Shown here piece after piece: positions 57,932-64,000 of a DNA stretch of 64,000 nucleotides. The first letter of the stretch is position 1. Each line of letters starts with the position of its first letter. The position numbers and the translations under genes are program-made. The stretch lies in NCBI GenBank assembly GCA_017354895.1, contig CP071494.1:3224001-3288000 (forward strand), read 5' to 3'. Under the pieces are notes generated by a model. That model ran no database searches. It was not told where the DNA came from and was given only the letters and a program-made list of their open reading frames with translations. Source of the stretch: Podospora comata (Eukaryota; Ascomycota; Sordariomycetes; Sordariales; Podosporaceae).

Positions 57932-59591
57932 GATGGTCTTCGCGTTGGTTGAGAATACAACTCGATCTTCGAATCGCGTGTTTATGATCGGTGTGCTCCC
58001 AGCCAGAGCCTTGTCTATAGCTCGATCCGATGCCAGTACCGAGTTAACCCCGCAGGAGAGGGGTTGTCAAAAAGGCGTTTGGGAGCTGTCTCTACCTGAA
58101 GAAACCCATGGTGTATCTTGGTGTCTCAAGACTGAGAGGGCAAAAAAAAAAGACGGGAGCCTGACAACTTGTCAGGTAGATGAAAAGAAAAGCGTAAGAG
58201 GGGACAGCAAGCGGTAAGTAATAAATTCCTAGCGGGAGAACTCGACGCCGTGCGCGCTTCCAGGCCTGGTACCAGCAAGCAGAATATCAGCACGCTTTCC
58301 TCTTAACAGCATGGGGTGGCTGGACGATGCCCAATGAAAGGGACTGAGGCTTAGGCAGTCCGACATAAATTGATCAAACATGCCCAACAAAAGTCCCAGG
58401 TTGGCTTTCCACCCAAGCATTCAGCCTCAGTGCTAGTGCATCGAGCTGAGGCTGGCTCTCTGTTGGCGCCAACTCACGCCGATATTTTCAACTTGAGCCG
58501 AATCGAGCTTTGAAGAGGCCTGCCCTTATTACTCAGTACTTCATCAAGCATTGGTATTGAGAAGAGCGCGGCATTTCGGCTTCCCCGCACTTGCTGAGGT
58601 TCCAATGTGATGCCAAGCATCGCTCACGCATGAGTAGGAGCATGGAGGAGGGAAAAGATGCTGTTTGAGGGAAATACGTGAGTAAATAGGCCCAAGATTA
58701 TAGAAAGATCATGTGTTGAGACTGATACCACGATAGGTCGAATAATCGATAGCTGGATAACTCCGTAAATGATCATGCAATAAATTCAGATGAGCTTTTG
58801 GCAGGCAGTGGCAGGGCAGTGGCAGGCAGTGGCAGGCACAGAATGTTAAAAGGACGGGGGACACTTGGCCCTGGCTCTCTGCCAGGGGTGCCTGAAGGGT
58901 CCACCACATTGACGTCACCGCCAAGAGATAAGATGGGGCAGGCAAGACGATCGCTGGTCCACTTCATCCCAATACTGCAATTCAACGCGTTCGAAAACTC
59001 CATCTTCTCCTCTTCCATGCATCGGGAGAGATGAACTTTTCTTGTGAAACCGGCATCTTGCAGACGGCCAAGACACGATGGAGGGTCCACCCCAACCACA
59101 GGGAACCACGACACCCCGATCAACGGTCCCTGAGTTTCCCCCTGGGTGGCCACAGATCGCTTCGTGATATTGACAGATATCGACAAGATGAGATGAACGT
59201 ATCTGAAAGCCACCTGGAAGTGCTGGACCACGGCTGGTGAGGTTGAAACCCAGTTGATGACAATCAAGGCTTGGGCTAATGGCTCTGTTCGCGTCGGTAG
59301 AACCCAAGAAAGCGTTCAGCCATGCGGCAATACGCAACCGACGGAGCCGGCACTACTACCTCCCATTCCATGACAAGACCTGGTTGGCGTCGTCCCACAA
59401 CTGCTGTGGGTCACTTGTGTTGATCTGTCGGACTGTTTGAAGCCCCGAGTGGAAAACCCTTGAAGTATACAAGCCGTCTGTCCACATCCCCAGTTTTCCA
59501 GCTTTTCTCTTTGACTCGATTTCCATGGACTGGACATTAGAGCACCAAAACCGACCTTATACTTTCATTTATCCACGCTCAATGCACCATC
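57932..59591. promoter_or_regulatory. Divergent intergenic, WW-domain gene / MscS channel
   Basis: 1.66 kb between divergent starts. It holds a GGCAGGCAGTGGCAGG-type tandem repeat at about 58798-58838 and no recognisable gene. The channel gene has an upstream ATG at 59582 (see findings). Confidence 0.4.
58798..58838. repeat. Short tandem repeat (GGCAGTGGCAGG type)
   Basis: About four imperfect copies of a 10-11-bp GGCAGTGGCAG-like unit. Confidence 0.7.
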
Positions 59592-62234
59592 ATGCGCTCC
59601 TCGGAGGAGGGCATACCCGAACTGGGCTCAGAGGGACGACCGACCCTTCGTGTTCAGATGCCGTCTTACTCAGAAATGAGCTCAAACAGTGAAAAGCCCA
59701 AGGGCACTCTTGATCCCGACCATTTGGCTCCCGAAACGGCACCCCTCAGTCCCGCCGAGTCTAGAGAAGTCGCCAACAGACTTAACGACGACCTCGAGCT
59801 TCTCCGTGTTGAACGTATTGTCTCTCATCAGCAACAAAACGACGCCCGTTCGAGAAACCGAAGTCACCATGAGCGTCCCGACCAGGTCGAAGATGCCTTC
59901 AACTCAGCCACGCCTGCTCCCATCACCGCCAGGACTCCGGAGAAAAAGTCGACCTGGCTTACACGACTTTGGGTTTCGTTGAAGAGATTCCCTCGCGTTC
60001 TTCGCTACGTTGTCTACGCCATCCCAGCCGGCATCCTCATTCTGATACCAGTCTTCTTGGACTTGTTTGCCTATGACGGCAATAGCGAACCAGTTGGTGG
60101 TGAGGGAGGTGTTCAGCTGCTCTGGTTTGGAATCTGGCTTGAGGTGGTCTGGTTATCGCTATGGGCTGGTCGCATTCTCACCTCCATCATGCCTGCCACC
60201 GTTGCCTTCATTGCAGATACCGTCGGATCAAGCAACCACAAGAAGTGGCGGGATATCGGACGCCAAATGGAGTTTCCGACTGCCCTTTTCGTTTGGATGC
60301 TGGCCGTCTTGGTGTCATACAAGCCTATATTGAATCACCGAGTCATTAATGATCCCGACAATGACGGCAGCATACCTTATGTCACCTGGGTCGATGTTCT
60401 TTACAAGATCATCATAGCCTTGTTTGTGCTGGCAACGCTCAATGTGGCCGAGAAGATTCTGATTCAGTGGATCGCAGCTTCGTTCCACCTGCGTACCTAC
60501 TCGCACCGCATTCGGGAAAACCAGATGCAAATCGACTGCCTTATCACTCTTTACTCGTACGCCAAAACCCGGCTGGAAGAACAAGACCCGGTCTGGGATC
60601 CCAACAGTGACAGGAACAACTCTTCTGGGAGCCGAACACCGATGAAGGCCATCCATTCCAATGCCCGTCAGGCTTGGAACAAGGTGGGCAACGCCGCCAG
60701 TCGCATGGCTGGTGACTTTACCGGTCGAAAGGTTGCCAAGAACAATCACAAGAGAGTTGTGTTGGAGCTGCTCCGAGAGACAGCATCGAGTTACACACTC
60801 GCCCGCGTCTTTTATCGCACTTTTGTTCGTCCGGACCACAACACTATCATGGTAGATGATCTCCTGCCAGCATTCCCAACTCCTGAGGAGGCTGAGTTAT
60901 GCTTCAACGTCTTTGACAAAGATCTCAATGGTGACATTTCGATGGAGGAGCTTGAGATGGTTTGCAACGAGATCCACCTGGAGAAGAAGGCGATTGCCGC
61001 CTCTTTGAAGGACCTGGACTCTGTCATCAAGAAGCTGGACGAAGTGTTCATGTTTCTTGTTGCGGTTATTGTCATCATTGTGTTTATCAGCATCATCTCC
61101 AACTCGGCCGCTGCAGCGCTCACCTCGACGGGTACGGTTATACTGGGTTTGTCGTGGCTTCTTCAGGCCACCGCTCAGGAATTTCTTCAGGTATGTTCAA
61201 CCGCAATCGTTTAAGATGCTGTGTATGCTGACGGATTCTAGTCCATCATCTTCGTCTTTGTCAAACACCCCTTCGACGTCGGTGACCGCGTCACCATCTA
61301 CGGCAACACCGGCTCCATGATGCGAGGTGATGACTACTACGTCATCGAGATCTCCCTTCTCTACACCGAGTTCAAGAAAATGGAAGGTCATGTCGTGCAG
61401 GCGCCCAACTCGCTGCTCAACAACCTCTTCATCCTCAATCAGCGCCGCAGTCAAGGTCTCGCCGACCCGATCAATCTCAAGCTCCGCTTCGGCACGACAG
61501 AAGCCCAAATCGAGGAGCTCAAGTCCAGAATGCTGGAATTTTGCCTCCAGAACAAGCGTGATTATGCCCCAAGGATTATCTCTGAAGTTCAGACCATTGA
61601 CGAGGTTGCCTCGATCACCATGAACATCATCTTTTTCCACAAGAGCAACTACCAAAACGAACTCCTCCGTCTCACACGCCACAACCGTTTTGCCGTCGAG
61701 CTCATGAGGCAGATGCACGACATGGGTCTGGAGACGCCTCGTCTTGTTGCGCCTGGTGGTGGTAGGGACATGCCTATGTATTGGGCTTCGATCCCACCCC
61801 CTGGGTACTCCCAGCGGGATCATGGACCTGACAACACACCTGGAACTACTGGCGAACCCGTCACGGCCGTGCCTCTTCCCAGCCCGAACGCAGCAGCAAG
61901 GAGGAGGGCCAACAGCCGTGCCGCGGTTGTGGAGGCGGGGATGGATTTTCAGGATGTGTATCACAGCCGGAAAAGGGATAATTCCGTGACGAGGCTGGCG
62001 TCGATTAGTCAGTCGCCGAGGGAGGATGAGGAGGAGGAGAATAATTGGGATGGGGCCTCTCGGGCGGGGGTGAGTATTGATCAGCATCTGGAGAAGGTTG
62101 CGAGTAGGGATAGTGCTTCAACTAGAAGAGGGAAGTTGTGGCCTATGAGGTCGGTAAGTAGGGCTGGGAGTGGGCAGCATCATTCTCGGTATCAGGGGAG
62201 TGGGGGGAGTGGTGCACCGGGAGCGACTGTTTAA
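59592..62234 (+). CDS. MscS-type mechanosensitive channel with EF-hand (Msy1/Msy2 family)
   Basis: Exons 59592-61190 and 61242-62234 encode 863 residues, with the 51-nt phase-0 intron joining [20 protein letters not shown]. Residues 1-125 are a charged cytosolic N-terminus. Hydrophobic segments include YVVYAIPAGILILIPVFLDL, LLWFGIWLEVVWLSLW, FPTALFVWMLAVLVSY and IIIALFVLATLNVAEKIL. An EF-hand loop DKDLNGDISMEEL sits at about residues 443-455, directly before the MscS pore region (FMFLVAVIVIIVFISIISNS, then AAALTSTGTVILGLSWLL). Downstream KHPFDVGDRVTIYGNTGSMM and VQAPNSLLNNLFILN are the conserved beta domain. By family such channels sit in the fungal ER or plasma membrane and release ions during hypo-osmotic shock, probably tuned by calcium. 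The C-terminus is disordered. Confidence 0.93.
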
Positions 62235-62527
62235 GTGTAGGGAGGGTTTAGTGATGGGCTTATGGGAAGGGATTTTGGCTGTTGAAGGCGGATACCCGGG
62301 AGGCAAGGCAACATTTTACGTTCATTTTTTTCGCATTTGCAGACACACACACACACTTTTACATACTGGGCCTGTGGCCGCAGAGGTATATTTTGGGCTT
62401 TTTAACATTTTCTAGATACCTACAACAGAGTTTCCATTTTTGTCACGCATATCAAATAGGAAATGAGTTCTCAGCAACAACATTAATGCCTCTGGCCGAT
62501 AAAATATTGATACAGCAAATTGCACCC

Positions 62528-62563
<36 letters not shown>

Positions 62564-62901
62564 GAAGTAACATACATAACCCTCAGGCATCGTTCATGTA
62601 GGGTTGATGATGCAAGTCTAACCCAACAACGGACCTTCAGTCTGCCACCTGAGCAGCTTCTTGTGTGACTATCTCGCATTAATGAATCCTGAATGGGTGT
62701 AGAGATCTGTACTCTGACTGGGCAGACAGACTTTTGCTGGCAAGGGCTCAGTCCCGTCGGATAGCCAGCGCATACACGTACGTATATTTCAGCTGAGCCT
62801 CGCCCCCTTTATATAGGCAAGGAGTTTTCTAGAAAGTATAACACTCATCACGCCCACTCCCAGGCCTAAAACATGACAACCATTACTGAATCATTTTCAA
62901 A
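62235..62901. other. Intergenic with homopolymer tract and TATA box
   Basis: Contains a CACACACA microsatellite at about 62344-62356, a T11-A25 tract at 62528-62563 and a TTTATATAGG TATA box at 62808-62817 about 90 bp upstream of the next start. Confidence 0.5.
62528..62563. repeat. T11-A25 homopolymer tract
   Basis: Eleven T followed directly by twenty-five A on the plus strand. Such a switch forms a perfect dA:dT stretch with an inverted symmetry at the junction. Confidence 0.9.
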
Positions 62902-64000
62902 ATGGCCAACAACCTACCCTCGAATGTCCTCGCCAACTGGTCGCTTTCCAAGATCAATTTCACTGCTGATTGTAAAGGCACAGCCAAGTTTGCCGCGCTT
63001 CTGTTGATGGAGGAGGACACAAAGACGTATATAGGGAATCTGACCAGTTTCCATACGATGCATTCATCAACATGATGCAGACTATTGCGCCGGATTCTTT
63101 TGTCAATATTTCCCGAGGGATGATTCTGAACTGGGTATCTACGATGGACGAAAACACGACCTGGGATACATATAGCGTGGTAAGCCCTATCATCCGTAGG
63201 TGCCGAATGCAGTTCTGCCGAAGCCAACCGTGGCAGGGCAATCCCGATCTGGATGGCATAAGGGTGAGTCGATGAGACTATTAAATTTCATTACCCTATC
63301 TAAGAGTAGAAGGCTGATGATAAATGTGGCACAGGTCTTTAGTTCATACGTCGTTCAAGTCTCACTCGCCACAATATATATTCTTACTCTTGGGATTCAT
63401 GCAACTATCCCAATTTTGGATCATGAAACGCAGCACCCCGAGGGTGTTTTCTTTCAATGATAGAAAGGCACGAAATGCTCTTCAGACGAGCGCATCCATG
63501 TTCTGAGACTCTACAGCACTTTTCAGCATCACCATTGCCGCCGTCTCCGCTCTTGTCACCACAAGTACCTCGATATCCATCTACAACGCGCTCTTTGCAA
63601 GGACGTCAGTCAACCTGACATGTTCAGTTCTTGCCCTTGTCTGGCCGTTGTCCTACCGAATATTCCGGTATGTACAGATTCGACGGATACTGTTTGTGTT
63701 GCTGTGTGTGGTTTTCGTACCCGTCATTCTTCACCATGACGCCCGTGACGGTTTTACCACCCCTTTTGAACATCATTGCTTCGGTCCATTACCTGATGAC
63801 ATGGAAGTTTTACTATAAGGATGGCAACTCGCGGCTTGGTGTCATAGGATCTTTTGTTCAAATTCCACTGGTGGTGTTTGCTGAGTTGGTCGCTGGACTG
63901 AGGGCTGCTGCGAAGGGCAGTTTTCAGCGCTTGCCGAAGTCGAAAACACGAACCTTAATGACATCAGTACTCGGAAGAAGGTTGTCCGGGTTGATTACAA
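62902..64000 (+). CDS. Multi-pass membrane protein, partial and of uncertain frame
   Basis: Gene-like sequence runs off the window. The ATG at 62902 (MANNLPSNVLANWS) opens a first frame, while the stretch KDVYRESDQFPYDAFINMMQ, in another frame, looks strongly coding; a 44-nt intron 62940-62983 would link the two. A GGTGAG/GCACAG intron near 63264-63335 leads to VFSSYVVQVSLATIYILTLG. A hydrophobic segment ALFSITIAAVSALVTT and RRILFVLLCVVFVPVILH follow, then, in yet another frame, VLPPLLNIIASVHYLMTW and IGSFVQIPLVVFAELVAGL. Introns at about 63444-63516 could keep the frame and skip an in-frame TGA (63504-63506), but their donors are weak. Either splice signals are unusual or the gene is decaying. 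The layout resembles fungal seven-pass membrane proteins with a Cys-rich N-terminus (CRMQFCRSQPWQGNPDLDG). Confidence 0.4.

Overview
This window is nuclear DNA of a filamentous ascomycete, most likely a Sordariomycete close to the Sordariales. The evidence is dense single-copy eukaryotic genes, short introns (about 50-75 nt) with GTRNGT-like donors and CTAAC/CTGAC branch sites just upstream of YAG acceptors, Gly-rich DEAD-box and WW-domain proteins of fungal type, and fungal-only families (CipC-like, GEP4, IES1, Sec39). The genus is inference. I see no CRISPR array, secondary-metabolite cluster, intact transposon or prophage. Every exon model below was spliced by hand and checked for reading frame, so small boundary errors are possible.

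Layout. 0-9 kb: CDC16/APC6 (+), acetoacetyl-CoA synthetase (-), a secreted alkaline phosphatase (-) and CutC (-). 9-13 kb: a sparse stretch with a decayed phosphotransferase-like gene, a 28-nt poly-A tract, an orphan TATA element, an intron-containing tRNA-Arg(ACG) and a 2OG-Fe(II) oxygenase with a 17-nt microexon. 14-24.3 kb: INO80 subunit IES1 (+), SEC39 (-), complex I subunit NDUFS5 (+), an unknown conserved protein (+) and a ferredoxin-reductase-fold oxidoreductase (-). 24.9-28.8 kb: a ULP2-type SUMO protease with a chain of tiny 5' exons. 29-30 kb: a 12-bp minisatellite. 30.4-42.5 kb: housekeeping genes, namely RRP9 (-), a lysine-rich nucleolar-like protein (-), proteasome PRE1 (+) with its start codon split by an intron, DED1 (+), ORC2 (-) and GEP4 (+). 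42.5-50 kb: gene-poor, with a SANT-like protein (+), a second tRNA-Arg(ACG) (+) and an F-box-like protein (-) carrying a tandem duplication. 50-64 kb: TRM61 (-), a CipC-like protein (-), a 1255-residue WW-domain protein (-), an EF-hand MscS channel (+) and, at the right edge, a multi-pass membrane protein whose frame is unclear and which runs off the window.

The genes do not form a pathway. They are a typical mix of core functions: cell cycle (CDC16, ORC2), chromatin (IES1), translation and RNA (DED1, RRP9, TRM61, tRNAs), proteostasis (PRE1, ULP2), trafficking (SEC39), mitochondria (NDUFS5, GEP4) and metabolism. Several neighbours are divergent and close enough to share promoters (ORC2/GEP4, 33.3-kb gene/PRE1, oxidoreductase/ULP2). 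The most unusual points are the split PRE1 start codon, the 17-nt microexon beside a tandem acceptor, the opposite-strand tRNA pair differing only in the intron, the doubled F-box-like motif, and the degraded genes near 10 kb and 63 kb.
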